Below the pieces are notes generated by a model that saw only the letters and a program-made list of their open reading frames with translations, did no database searches and had not been told where the DNA came from. Position numbers and translations under genes: made by a program. 64,000 nucleotides of DNA from Pseudoalteromonas rubra (lineage in GTDB: Bacteria > Pseudomonadota > Gammaproteobacteria > Enterobacterales > Alteromonadaceae). Of this stretch, positions 8,657-17,195 are shown piece by piece. Location: the NCBI RefSeq assembly GCF_005887095.1, contig NZ_PNCI01000002.1:1-64000 (forward strand). Direction: 5' to 3'. How positions within the stretch are numbered: the stretch's first letter is position 1; the number at the start of each line of letters is the position of its first letter.

Positions 8657-9172
8657 TTAAATAAACTCCTTGTTTTCGTCTTCTATTTCTTTTGCCGCTT
8701 TGAGCAGGTAAGCCACCACAGCAAATAGTCCGAGTGTCATGAGTTCACCAAAAGGGATTTTTAACACCACCTGATTGGAGTGGTAAAGCGTGTGATACCA
8801 GTAATCCAGCGAGAAAGTCAGGCCCGATGAATACAGTTCCAGTGCGATTTTTGTCCAGATAAAGCCCAGATAGCAAGTGTAACAACTATTGTGAAAGAAC
8901 AGCCCCGTGCTAAATAGTTTCATCAGCCGAATGATCCAGTACACACTCAAAAGCATTCCTGCCAGCAGTGGGACAGTAAGAGCAAACAAAACGCCGTTAC
9001 CTACTTGCTCACTTTGCCACAGTAAGTCGAACGACTCGCTATCTAGATAACGCACTTGCCCGTTGACGATAAGCTGATAAGCCAGAAACGAAATTACGAT
9101 GCCACTGATACCCAGCACAGCAGCACGGAAGGTACCGCACCAGCGCTGAATTTTGTCTGTTGATTTGACCAT
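8657..9172 (-). CDS. DUF2975 membrane protein
   Basis: The 171-residue protein has four hydrophobic segments (about residues 15-35, 60-85, 95-120 and 140-160) and the order seen in DUF2975, ending in LLKAAKEIEDENKEFI just ahead of the HTH gene. Function is unknown; the family is always reported near a small XRE protein, and a membrane sensor/regulator unit is a reasonable guess. It is divergent from the S9 peptidase gene, with a 139-base shared upstream region. Confidence 0.8.
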   Translation of the reverse strand: MVKSTDKIQRWCGTFRAAVLGISGIVISFLAYQLIVNGQVRYLDSESFDLLWQSEQVGNGVLFALTVPLLAGMLLSVYWIIRLMKLFSTGLFFHNSCYTCYLGFIWTKIALELYSSGLTFSLDYWYHTLYHSNQVVLKIPFGELMTLGLFAVVAYLLKAAKEIEDENKEFI

Positions 9173-9199
9173 AAAGATCCCTTCTTTCTATGTTGTTCT

Positions 9200-9216
9200 T
9201 GATAAGAATCATATCA
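9200..9216. promoter_or_regulatory. possible operator in the DUF2975/S9 peptidase divergent region
   Basis: TGATA (9200-9204) and TATCA (9212-9216) are inverted copies around AGAATCA, 28 bases upstream of the DUF2975 start. The adjacent XRE protein is an obvious candidate binder. The match is short and could be chance in this A/T-rich stretch. Confidence 0.25.
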
Positions 9217-9311
9217 TACAGAAACTAATTTCTGAAAAAAGAAAATAAATTATCGTTTTACAATAATAATAAATCGTGTAATGATGTTTTTCAACAAGCA
9301 GAAGGAGTGAC

Positions 9312-11381
9312 ATGATGACGAATAAAAATAAATTAACCAGACTGACGCTAAGTGTTGCACTAAGCACCATACTTGGTACTACGGCTGCGTTGTCGGGTTG
9401 TACGCTGAGCGATAAGCAGCCTATCCGCGAGACAGAGTCGGTTCAGCATGTGTCGGCATTTGTGGATGTTGAGAGTTTATTCAGTACCAGTGAGAAAAAG
9501 TCGATATCGATGTCAAAGGATGGCAAATGGATAGCATTTCTGAAAATGCACAATGGCGCACATAACTTGTTTGTGGTTGCTGCCGATGAGCCTGATATGA
9601 CACCAGTGCCAGTCACCAACCTTATCGACTCGGTTGATAGTTTTATCTGGTCTGTCAATCACAATGAAATTATTTTTTCTAAGGATCATCAGGGTAATGA
9701 GAATAGCCAGATTTACAAACTGGCGCTGAACGATAAGGCGCCGACAGCCAGTACCATGACCCGGCTCACCCATGATGATAAGGTTGATTACAGCCTGCTG
9801 GGGCAATCGGAGCTGAATGCAGATGTGCTCGTTGTTGCAGCGAATCACCTTACACCCGAGCGGATCGATTACTTTCATCTGAGCGTGGATACAGGCAAGC
9901 TGACCCAAACCCAGACCAACAGTGTGAGCCTGTTCGAGGCGCAGTTGAGTAAATCCGGCCAGGTAGCATTAGGATTGGCGCTTAATGCGGACAATTCCAG
10001 AAGTATGTACAGATTCACTGATGGACGCTGGCTCAAGGTGATGACAACTGAGCCGGGCGAGATACTGGAGCTCATCAGTTTCGATGAACAAACCAATACT
10101 GCATTTGTGGCAGGTAGCATCGAAGGTCGTGATAAGCAGGAGCTCATTAAAGTGGACCTGGAGAGCAAATCTATTGAAACGGTGCACCTTGATCCAGAAA
10201 ATAGCTCTGATCTGCATCATGTTGTGTTTGATGAGCAAGGACAGCCACTGATCGTCTCGTATTATGGTGGTCGGTTGCGTAATTACCCACTGACAGACGC
10301 CGCGGCTAAAGCGCTGAAACAAATAAAAAGTCGCTTCACTCAGGATATTGAAGTAAAAGTAGACAAGATTAATCATAAGGAAGACCAGTGGCTCCTGACC
10401 GTGTCATTTGCCGACCAGCCAGATCAAAAATATGCTTATTATCCGGCTCAGGATGAGCTGACAGGTTTGTTGAATGAAGCGCCCGGATTTGACCCAACCC
10501 TTTTGGGAGACAGAAAGTCGATTACCTATACGGCATCTGATGGGGTTGAAATCCAGGCATATCTGACCTTACCTAAGAATTTAAATAAGAATCTGCCAAC
10601 CATAGTGCTGCCACATGGCGGACCTTGGGCGAGAGATCAGTGGGGCTACAGTAGCGGTTATTTTGTACCCGTAGCTCATTATTTTGCAAACCGTGGTTAT
10701 GCCGTGCTGCAACCTAACTTTCGCGGGTCTCTCGGGTTTGGTAAGCGCTTTGTTCAGCTTGGCGAGAAAAACTGGGGCACCGGCACCATGCAGCATGATC
10801 TGACAGATGGCGTAAATTATCTGATAGAGCAGGGCATTGCAGACAAACAGCGCGTTGGTATTATGGGGGCTTCGTATGGCGGGTATGCTGCGCTGGCCGG
10901 TGCGACATTTACGCCAGATGTATATAAAGCCGTGATTTCTTATGTTGGTCCATCCAGCCTGGTGACTTTGATGGAATCTTTCCCAGCGCATTACCGCCCT
11001 TATCTGGGCACCTGGTATGTTTCAGTGGGAGACCCAGAGGTAGCCCAGGACAGAGCCGATATGGAATCGCGCTCGCCGATTAACTTTGTCGACCAAATCA
11101 AAGCGCCTTTGATGTTGGTGCAAGGTGCAAATGACCCTCGAGTTACCCAGGTTGAGTCGGATAATATTGCCAGAGCGCTGGCAGCTAAAAACCATCCCGT
11201 CGAGTACATTCTCGCGAAAGATGAAGGTCACGGCTTTATGAAGCAAAGCAATAAACTGGCGTCGATTGTTGCGATGGAACGGTTTTTTGCCAAACACCTG
11301 GGTGGTGGTACTTCGAACAAGGTAGACCCGGCGATTAGTGCACATTTGGAAACACTGCGTGTTGATATCAAAAAACTATAG
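9312..11381 (+). CDS. S9-family (prolyl oligopeptidase-type) peptidase, exported
   Basis: The 689-residue serine peptidase carries a lipoprotein-like signal (LSTILGTTAALSGC). An N-terminal beta-propeller (about 45-410) contains WD-like strands such as SKDGKWIAFLKMHNGAHNLFVV. The C-terminal alpha/beta-hydrolase domain (about 430-670) has the nucleophile motif GASYGG (Ser near 521), GANDPRV (Asp near 608) and DEGHGF (His near 640), and also the family motif LPHGGPWARD. Two ATG codons lie in tandem; the second (9315) has the better spacing from AGGAG. It probably degrades short peptides in the periplasm or at the outer membrane. It is monocistronic with its own terminator. Confidence 0.9.
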   Translation: MMTNKNKLTRLTLSVALSTILGTTAALSGCTLSDKQPIRETESVQHVSAFVDVESLFSTSEKKSISMSKDGKWIAFLKMHNGAHNLFVVAADEPDMTPVPVTNLIDSVDSFIWSVNHNEIIFSKDHQGNENSQIYKLALNDKAPTASTMTRLTHDDKVDYSLLGQSELNADVLVVAANHLTPERIDYFHLSVDTGKLTQTQTNSVSLFEAQLSKSGQVALGLALNADNSRSMYRFTDGRWLKVMTTEPGEILELISFDEQTNTAFVAGSIEGRDKQELIKVDLESKSIETVHLDPENSSDLHHVVFDEQGQPLIVSYYGGRLRNYPLTDAAAKALKQIKSRFTQDIEVKVDKINHKEDQWLLTVSFADQPDQKYAYYPAQDELTGLLNEAPGFDPTLLGDRKSITYTASDGVEIQAYLTLPKNLNKNLPTIVLPHGGPWARDQWGYSSGYFVPVAHYFANRGYAVLQPNFRGSLGFGKRFVQLGEKNWGTGTMQHDLTDGVNYLIEQGIADKQRVGIMGASYGGYAALAGATFTPDVYKAVISYVGPSSLVTLMESFPAHYRPYLGTWYVSVGDPEVAQDRADMESRSPINFVDQIKAPLMLVQGANDPRVTQVESDNIARALAAKNHPVEYILAKDEGHGFMKQSNKLASIVAMERFFAKHLGGGTSNKVDPAISAHLETLRVDIKKL

Positions 11382-11411
11382 AAGCGCTAATCGGTTTTTA
11401 TGAAAGTAAAA

Positions 11412-11438
11412 CAGGGCGATTAAATCGCCCTGCTTTTT
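11412..11438 (+). terminator. intrinsic terminator of the S9 peptidase gene
   Basis: CAGGGCGAT (11412-11420) pairs with ATCGCCCTG (11424-11432), followed by CTTTTT. It also serves the convergent DUF2306 gene. Confidence 0.8.
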
Positions 11439-11460
11439 ATGATCTTGTAAGTACTCGAAA

Positions 11461-12351
11461 TTAAATAGAGATGGGCCCTTCAGACATAACTGAGAGCAGA
11501 AAAGGTGTATAGCCCACGATGCCGATTAGCATAAGTAAGGTCAATACACACAAAGTGATACTGACACCTAGTTTTACTGATGTCTTGCGGTTTGCCTGAG
11601 CATAAAAGTATAGCTGCGCTGTTAATAGCGGGATCAGAAAGCAGCCAAAAGTCCACATTGAGAAAAAGGGATCGCCAAATGCGGGGTTAAGGCCCAATGT
11701 GGTGCCTGTGATCAGGTAACTGAATACTCCCACTCTCAGAAACCATTGCGCATTAGAAACCAGAAACAAACAGATGGCCCACTTTCTGTGACTTGTCATG
11801 TCTTTCTTTATCGCACTGTGTACTGTTAAATAGGCGAACCCCAGGATCAACGACCCATTGATACTGGTGCCTATGTCGCCCAATTGGACAGGGCTTGTGT
11901 CTCTGAACCACACCAGATAATAACCTGAGAGGGCCAGCAAGATGACGGTAAACAGATAAACGTAACCATTGATTCTGTGGAAAACTGGAAAGCGGCTGCG
12001 CATTTTGGGAATAAGTTGAAATACACCACCAAACGCGACAATGCCTGCACCGATTGCGTGGGCAGCAAAAGCCAGGTTACCTGCAAAGTCTCCGGCATGA
12101 TAGGGGGTCGCCCCCATCACCTCCCAGCGATTCCAGATCTCCATATTGTCGTTGATCACTGAAAATCCGTAGAACTTGATGATGTAATAAAAGAAAAACC
12201 ATTGCCCGAGCAGCACGGATAGAAACCAGAATATCACACTGTAACTGAGTGCGTTCCGTGCGGCCTGTAATGACAGAGGCTGGCGCGACTTTATTGTGGT
12301 TGTTTTTTTAATCGCTTCTGCTGCAGAAGCATTTTCGAGTGTTTTGTCCAT
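11461..12351 (-). CDS. DUF2306 membrane protein
   Basis: The 296-residue protein has seven or so transmembrane segments after a charged N-terminus (about residues 38-60, 80-105, 120-140, 155-175, 190-210, 225-245 and 255-280). The family signature HRINGYVYLF is present near residue 120, together with conserved His residues in the membrane (AFAAHAIGAG), which suggest a haem- or metal-binding membrane protein, although this is not established for the family. Start has AGGGG 8 bases upstream. No partner gene is adjacent on the same strand. Confidence 0.75.
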   Translation of the reverse strand: MDKTLENASAAEAIKKTTTIKSRQPLSLQAARNALSYSVIFWFLSVLLGQWFFFYYIIKFYGFSVINDNMEIWNRWEVMGATPYHAGDFAGNLAFAAHAIGAGIVAFGGVFQLIPKMRSRFPVFHRINGYVYLFTVILLALSGYYLVWFRDTSPVQLGDIGTSINGSLILGFAYLTVHSAIKKDMTSHRKWAICLFLVSNAQWFLRVGVFSYLITGTTLGLNPAFGDPFFSMWTFGCFLIPLLTAQLYFYAQANRKTSVKLGVSITLCVLTLLMLIGIVGYTPFLLSVMSEGPISI

Positions 12352-12688
12352 TTTGACGTCCCCTTAATTGTGAATATGTTGGCAAGTTTGCTGAAAGGGA
12401 AATGTTCTGTCGTTCGAATGGGCCTTTTAGAACCTAATTTATAAGACAAGGTACAAGAAAGCAGGCGCTTAAAGCGATGCTCAGTAGGCGAGGTGCCGGT
12501 TGGAAAACAGCTTTAAAAGAAGGGGGATGGTATCAAAATAAAAAATTATAACCATACTAATCAAATGATTAGTGTTTTTCTATCGTGTTTTTACTGATAG
12601 CAGGTAGCACCTCATCTACCTGCTTTTACATCGTCTAAATAAATTGCTTAGTGTACGTCGCCCAGCGATCAGTTAACCGGGTTTATAG
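12352..12688. other. 337-base gene-free stretch with two inverted repeats
   Basis: The first 100 bases hold the DUF2306 promoter region. An 18-bp palindrome, ACTAATCA-AA-TGATTAGT, lies at 12556-12573 and is followed on the plus strand by GTTTTTC. A second hairpin (GCAGGTAG 12600-12607 with CTACCTGC 12616-12623, then TTTTAC) lies 66 bases past the stop of the acyltransferase gene. No ORF was recognised. Confidence 0.5.
12600..12627. terminator. hairpin downstream of the acyltransferase gene
   Basis: An 8-bp perfect stem with an 8-base loop. The U-run is on the plus-strand side, but the reverse orientation also reaches a pyrimidine-poor tail, so its efficiency for the minus-strand gene is uncertain. 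Confidence 0.45.
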
Positions 12689-13870
12689 TTATGAAATGGG
12701 CGTAGCTTGTTGCTGGGAGCGGGCTGTTTTAACCCTTTTTCCGTTGAGCAAGACACCTATCAAGGTGTGTCTGACCAGTAGTTGATAGCTTAGCAGACCG
12801 AGTGCCATGGTCGCAGACACGGCAACGAACATTTTAAGCCAGGGCGACAAAGTGGTATTACTCAGTGGGAACTGGATATAAATTAGTATCGGTACATGGA
12901 TAAGGTATATCCAGTAAGAGGCATCCGATAAATACTTGTTTAGCTGACTGAATTGGTTGAGCCATTTATAGCCTGCCAAAAAGGCAACCCCAGTCCAGGC
13001 CACAATCGCAATCGACTGAGCAATAACAACAAAGATATCGATATGCTCAGGTGTTGTTACGCCTGTATTGGCCGCGCGAATTATGGCTTCCAACGAGGGG
13101 GAAGATGGCATGAGATAAAAATAAGGCACTAATGACAGGCATGCCATTATTAACAAAGGAATAAAGTAACGGGCATACTGCTGCACACGGATATGATGGT
13201 GGTAAAGTCCGGCACCGACCAGGAATAGGACACCGTAAAAGTCATAGGACCAAAGCTCCGGATAGAGTTTATCAGGTGCCGGAAACGGTACCAGCTGCTG
13301 ATATAGTGCGACCGTAAGCAAAATGGGTAAAGCCACAAGCAGAAAAGCCGGGCGGACAACTACTGCCAATATCGACTGATAGAGACTGGCGTGTTTTTGC
13401 AACAGCCAACATAGTAAACAGAACTGGGTCAGATTCCATAAAAACCATAAATGCATGGTCGAGATAATCGGCTCTTTCACAGACTGAAAAACCGTAAACA
13501 GGGCTGGTTTTTCGTGAGCGATTTCAGCTCCCCAGCCAAGCGCATGGTACAGTACCAGCATGGTCAGAGGAAAAAACACCACAAATGGCAGCAATACGCG
13601 TTTAAGGCGATTAATAATAAAGCCATTGCCACCACGTTTGCTGATTAACAGGGCCGCACAAAATCCGGCGATGACAAAAAACAGCGGCATTCTGAATAAG
13701 TGTGACCAGATTGCAAAGTAGTCAAATGCGACGTGGTTGGTTGGATCGGCGGTAAACCAGATATTTGAAAAGTAAGGGCCATAGGCCAGCGCAGCATGAA
13801 ACACGACACCCAGTAACAGAGCCAGACTACGCAGGTTGTCTATATAGTGAAAACGAGGAGATGATTGCAT
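12689..13870 (-). CDS. acyltransferase-3 family membrane protein (OpgC/OafA-like)
   Basis: The 393-residue protein has about ten transmembrane helices. It starts with the family motif YIDNLRSLALLLGVVFHAAL, whose His is thought to be catalytic in membrane O-acyltransferases of this family, and continues with FRMPLFFVIAGFCAAL. Start at 13870 was chosen over one 93 bases upstream because AAGGA lies in front of it and the conserved motif begins 8 residues later. It probably transfers an acyl group (acetyl or succinyl) to a periplasmic glycan; the acceptor is unknown and no glycan cluster surrounds it. Confidence 0.8.
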   Translation of the reverse strand: MQSSPRFHYIDNLRSLALLLGVVFHAALAYGPYFSNIWFTADPTNHVAFDYFAIWSHLFRMPLFFVIAGFCAALLISKRGGNGFIINRLKRVLLPFVVFFPLTMLVLYHALGWGAEIAHEKPALFTVFQSVKEPIISTMHLWFLWNLTQFCLLCWLLQKHASLYQSILAVVVRPAFLLVALPILLTVALYQQLVPFPAPDKLYPELWSYDFYGVLFLVGAGLYHHHIRVQQYARYFIPLLIMACLSLVPYFYLMPSSPSLEAIIRAANTGVTTPEHIDIFVVIAQSIAIVAWTGVAFLAGYKWLNQFSQLNKYLSDASYWIYLIHVPILIYIQFPLSNTTLSPWLKMFVAVSATMALGLLSYQLLVRHTLIGVLLNGKRVKTARSQQQATPIS

Positions 13871-14042
13871 AACGTTTATCCTTAAAAACTGCAACTTTGC
13901 ACAGATTATCACCAAATGTCTTGAGGGAACAACTATATGGGAACAATCGTGTGATTCTATCAACGCTGTAATTAAGTAAATTCGTTGCTTTGCTATTCAG
14001 CAGGGTGTCCGGCGCCTAAAAAAGCGCTCTTTAGTGTTTAGT

Positions 14043-14567
14043 TCACAACATTCTTTGCAATATTGCTCGTCCATCAAGCTGATGCTTTATCACTGCCACA
14101 ATATGTAAAGTGATCATGGACAGCAACAGAACATTGCTGAGCACGTGCATTCGGGCAAATACGTCCTGCAGGCTCGTGTTACTGAGCAAAGGCGGCACAG
14201 TAAACAGGCCAAACACGCAGAACGAACGCTGCATCATTAATACACCGGAGCACATCACAATAGTCGTAAGCAAGTAAATGAATTTATGCGCTGCACAGGC
14301 GAGGTTTGCGTGGCGTAAGCTGAGTTGTTCGAGTTGGGTCGGTGGTGTGCAGGTAATTCTGTGTACCAGACGCCAGAGGAATAGCGGAAAATAGACGAAG
14401 GTCAAAGAGACATTGAAGGTACTGAGTGTTCTTTTGGTTGTGCTGTCGACTTCAAATAAAGCCATGTAAAAACCAGACAGCATCGCCCACAGGATCACGG
14501 CGGCTGAGATCCAGTGCAGCGCACGTGCCGTGCGGTCAAACTTATCTGTTGAAGTTGTGTACGTCAT
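14043..14567 (-). CDS. cytochrome b561 family protein
   Basis: The 174-residue protein has four transmembrane helices. Conserved His residues are in ARALHWISA (helix 1), CAAHKFIYLL (helix 3) and LSMITLHIVAVIKH (helix 4), as in prokaryotic b561 cytochromes that bind two haems. The ATG at 14567 is preceded by AGGA at 8 bases; a GTG 24 bases upstream would be inside the ribosome site. Likely role is electron transfer between quinone and a periplasmic acceptor, perhaps superoxide as for E. coli CybB. No partner subunit is adjacent. Confidence 0.82.
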   Translation of the reverse strand: MTYTTSTDKFDRTARALHWISAAVILWAMLSGFYMALFEVDSTTKRTLSTFNVSLTFVYFPLFLWRLVHRITCTPPTQLEQLSLRHANLACAAHKFIYLLTTIVMCSGVLMMQRSFCVFGLFTVPPLLSNTSLQDVFARMHVLSNVLLLSMITLHIVAVIKHQLDGRAILQRML

Positions 14568-14730
14568 TTTTGCAGTCCTTTTTTTACTCACGCTACGCTG
14601 TGGAGAGTTAAAACACGGTTAACACTCCGATGCAGTGAACCTTTTACCTTGGCTGTCGAAACGGACAGTGTGTCTGTGTCACCATTACATCATCCATAGA
14701 TCAGCCTGAGTCAGCATACTTGCCCTTTTC

Positions 14731-14743
14731 GTACTAAAGTTTA
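14731..14743 (+). promoter_or_regulatory. 13-base motif shared with the 30939 region
   Basis: GTACTAAAGTTTA occurs here, 34 bases before the small ORF preceding kefC, and again at 30939-30951, 98 bases before the gene at 31049. Both are intergenic and in the same orientation to the downstream gene. Confidence 0.3.
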
Positions 14744-14776
14744 GAAGGTCACTGCGCGAAATTGGGATGTCTGAAT

Positions 14777-14887
14777 ATGAAAAAAAATAAAGTACTAAGT
14801 GTTATCGGATCAACGCCTTGCGCCACACTCGAAGCGTTCAAAACCGAGTGTCAGGCTGCAGTAAAAGTAGCAGGTGGCCGCGCATGA
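14777..14887 (+). CDS. 36-residue ORF overlapping the start of kefC
   Basis: The frame opens at ATG 14777 (MKKNKVLSVIG...) and ends at TGA 14885-14887, which overlaps the kefC ATG (14884) as ATGA. The product has Lys-rich start, two Cys (residues 15 and 25) and a helical tail ending AVKVAGGRA. No signal peptide is evident. The upstream ribosome site is weak (GGGA about 10 bases away). It could be a leader peptide coupling kefC translation to an upstream event, or the degraded remnant of a KefF/KefG-type ancillary oxidoreductase, which normally sits at this place; neither is proven. Confidence 0.5.
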   Translation: MKKNKVLSVIGSTPCATLEAFKTECQAAVKVAGGRA

Positions 14888-16758
14888 CTGGCTATTTTAT
14901 ACAGGCCTTTGTTTATCTGGCAGCCGCCGTCATTATGGTGCCGCTGGCAAAAAAACTGGGGCTGGGCTCGGTACTTGGCTACCTCATTGCTGGGGTGATA
15001 ATTGGCCCTTTGTCTGGCATGGTGGGCGAAGAAACTCTGACAATTCAGCATTTTGCCGAGTTTGGGGTGGTTATGATGTTGTTTCTGGTCGGACTGGAGC
15101 TGCATCCTCAAATGCTTTGGCAAATGCGCCATCGGCTACTAGGCTTGGGCGGGTTGCAGGTCACCGGCAGCGCAGTTCTTTTGGCGTTCATTGCCTGGTT
15201 ACTGGGGCAGCCTGTGAGCGTTGCAGTGGCAATCGGCTTGGTATTCTCTTTATCTTCTACAGCGATTGTACTGCAAACCTTTAATGAAAAAGGCCTGACA
15301 AAGACAGAAGGCGGGCACAATGCCTTTTCAGTGTTGCTGATGCAAGATATTGCCGTGATCCCCATACTGGCATTTATTCCGGTTTTGGCACTGCCCGAGT
15401 TGGTCAGTGCTGCACAGACGATGCAAGCCACGGCGCAGCACCATGAATCACTGAGCTTAGTGGCTGGGTTGCCAACCTGGGCCTATGCCGGAGCGATTTT
15501 TGCCAGCATCGCAGGGGTTGTCGTGATAGGGCACTACCTGAGTCGCCCCTTGTTTCATTATGTTGCTAACTCAGGGTTACGGGAGATCTTTGTTGCAACC
15601 GCCTTGTTGCTTGTCATTGGTATTGCCGCTCTGATGAGCCTGGTGGGGTTATCTCCGGCTTTAGGCACCTTTCTGGCGGGGGTGGTACTGGCCAACAGTG
15701 AATTTCGTCATGAGCTGGAATCAAATATTGAGCCCTTCAAGGGCTTATTGCTGGGGCTGTTTTTCATTACGGTTGGGGCTGGTATTAACTTTGCCATACT
15801 GTCTGAGCACCTGCTTCTGATCATCACACTCACGCTGACGGTGATGCTGGTTAAAGCTGGCGTACTGTGGGCGCTGGCGATGCTGTTCAAAATCCACAAC
15901 AGTGACCGTTGGTTATTTGCTCTGAGTTTGTCTCAGGCTGGCGAGTTTGGTTTTGTACTTTTGAGTTACGCATTGCAAAATCATGTTATTCCGGCCTCGA
16001 CTGTGAGCTTGCTACAACTCGTTGTGGCCTTATCCATGTTCCTGACACCTATGCTGTTTATTCTCTACGACAAAGTCATATTACCGCGCTATCAGCAGAC
16101 CACCAATCCACAGGCATATGATGATATCCAGGAGCAGGGTCAGGTGATTATTGCGGGAATTGGTCGGTTTGGTCAGATTGTCAATCGATTACTGATCGCC
16201 AATGGCGTACACACAGTGGTTATGGATCTCGATGTGAATCAGGTTGAGTCAATGCGTCGGATACAGGTCAAAGCCTACTTTGGAGATGCGACACGGCCTG
16301 AGCTATTGCACACAGCCGGTATTGAACAGGCCGCGTTACTGGTTGTCGCCATTGATGATAGGGAAAGTGCCAGAGCACTGGTGCATGCGGTTAAGCAAAG
16401 CCACCCGGGCGTAACCGTGCTGGCCAGGGCGTTCGACAGGGGGCATCACTATGAATTAAAACACGCTGGTGCCGATGTGATTGTCAGTGAGACGTATCAT
16501 TCAGCATTGGATCTGGGTGCTAGTGCACTGACTTGCCTTGGTTTTGAGCCTGCACTTGCCGAGCAGAAAAAACAGGCTTTCTGGGAAACCGAAAAAGCAG
16601 CATCAGAGCAACTGTATGATACCTGGCAACATGGCAGTGAAGGACAGCAGTACGATCACGATTATCGTAAGCTCTTTATCCAGACTGAAGAGGCCATCAA
16701 ACAAGCCATGCAATCCGACATCGCCGATGAACAGGGGCACGGAGGTAAAAGGCGCTGA
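14884..16758 (+). CDS. kefC: KefB/KefC-type potassium-efflux antiporter
   Basis: The 624-residue protein matches the CPA2 family in length and layout. About twelve transmembrane helices (1-380) begin FIQAFVYLAAAVIMVPLAKKLGLGSVLGYLIAG, with the discontinuous-helix motif LSSTAIVLQ. An RCK/KTN regulatory domain (about 400-520) follows, with Rossmann motif GIGRFGQIV and acidic residue in VVMDLD. In Enterobacteria these transporters release K+ in exchange for H+ and are gated by glutathione adducts to protect against electrophiles. The start at 14884 lies in AGGTGG context and overlaps the preceding ORF; an upstream ATG at 14818 in the same frame gives an Arg-rich unlikely N-terminus. No KefF ancillary gene is adjacent. 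Confidence 0.88.
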   Translation: MTGYFIQAFVYLAAAVIMVPLAKKLGLGSVLGYLIAGVIIGPLSGMVGEETLTIQHFAEFGVVMMLFLVGLELHPQMLWQMRHRLLGLGGLQVTGSAVLLAFIAWLLGQPVSVAVAIGLVFSLSSTAIVLQTFNEKGLTKTEGGHNAFSVLLMQDIAVIPILAFIPVLALPELVSAAQTMQATAQHHESLSLVAGLPTWAYAGAIFASIAGVVVIGHYLSRPLFHYVANSGLREIFVATALLLVIGIAALMSLVGLSPALGTFLAGVVLANSEFRHELESNIEPFKGLLLGLFFITVGAGINFAILSEHLLLIITLTLTVMLVKAGVLWALAMLFKIHNSDRWLFALSLSQAGEFGFVLLSYALQNHVIPASTVSLLQLVVALSMFLTPMLFILYDKVILPRYQQTTNPQAYDDIQEQGQVIIAGIGRFGQIVNRLLIANGVHTVVMDLDVNQVESMRRIQVKAYFGDATRPELLHTAGIEQAALLVVAIDDRESARALVHAVKQSHPGVTVLARAFDRGHHYELKHAGADVIVSETYHSALDLGASALTCLGFEPALAEQKKQAFWETEKAASEQLYDTWQHGSEGQQYDHDYRKLFIQTEEAIKQAMQSDIADEQGHGGKRR

Positions 16759-16841
16759 GTAGGATCTACAGCACCAATACTGGCGCAGACAATGGCAGAG
16801 CTGATATGCTACGCGCTTTTAGCGACAACTGAGTAAAAAAC

Positions 16842-17090
16842 ATGATTGACGACAAAGAACTGATCAGCACGCTGGATGAACTGGAAGCCTTTTTGAGGTT
16901 GGTGGAAAGTGGCGGCCTGGGCCTGAATAATGCCGCAGGTGTTGCACTGGCGACCAATAATAGCAATGGCCGACCGTTTGTAGCGGTACTGGATGACAAT
17001 CATCAGCTGATCCTCGGCCGCTGGGTCACTCAGGACGTGTTTGACAATGGTAAGGACCTGGTACGCCAGGGGCCGAAAAAAAGCCACTAA
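16842..17090 (+). CDS. small hypothetical protein
   Basis: This 82-residue acidic protein has a predicted helix (KELISTLDELEAFLRLVESG), then a segment GVALATNNSNGRPFVAVLDDNHQLILGRW that looks like a short beta sheet, then a polar tail. No signal peptide or known motif was recognised. The ribosome site is weak. It follows kefC by 83 bases on the same strand, but the sequence between does not look like an operon junction. Confidence 0.55.
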   Translation: MIDDKELISTLDELEAFLRLVESGGLGLNNAAGVALATNNSNGRPFVAVLDDNHQLILGRWVTQDVFDNGKDLVRQGPKKSH

Positions 17091-17195
17091 AATTCCACAG
17101 CTCAGATGTATCGGGTCGCTTTGATTTGTTTGTGACGAACTCAATACGGGTAAATTTGAGTATAGTTTTATTCGCGAATACCAACCGAGCAGCCG

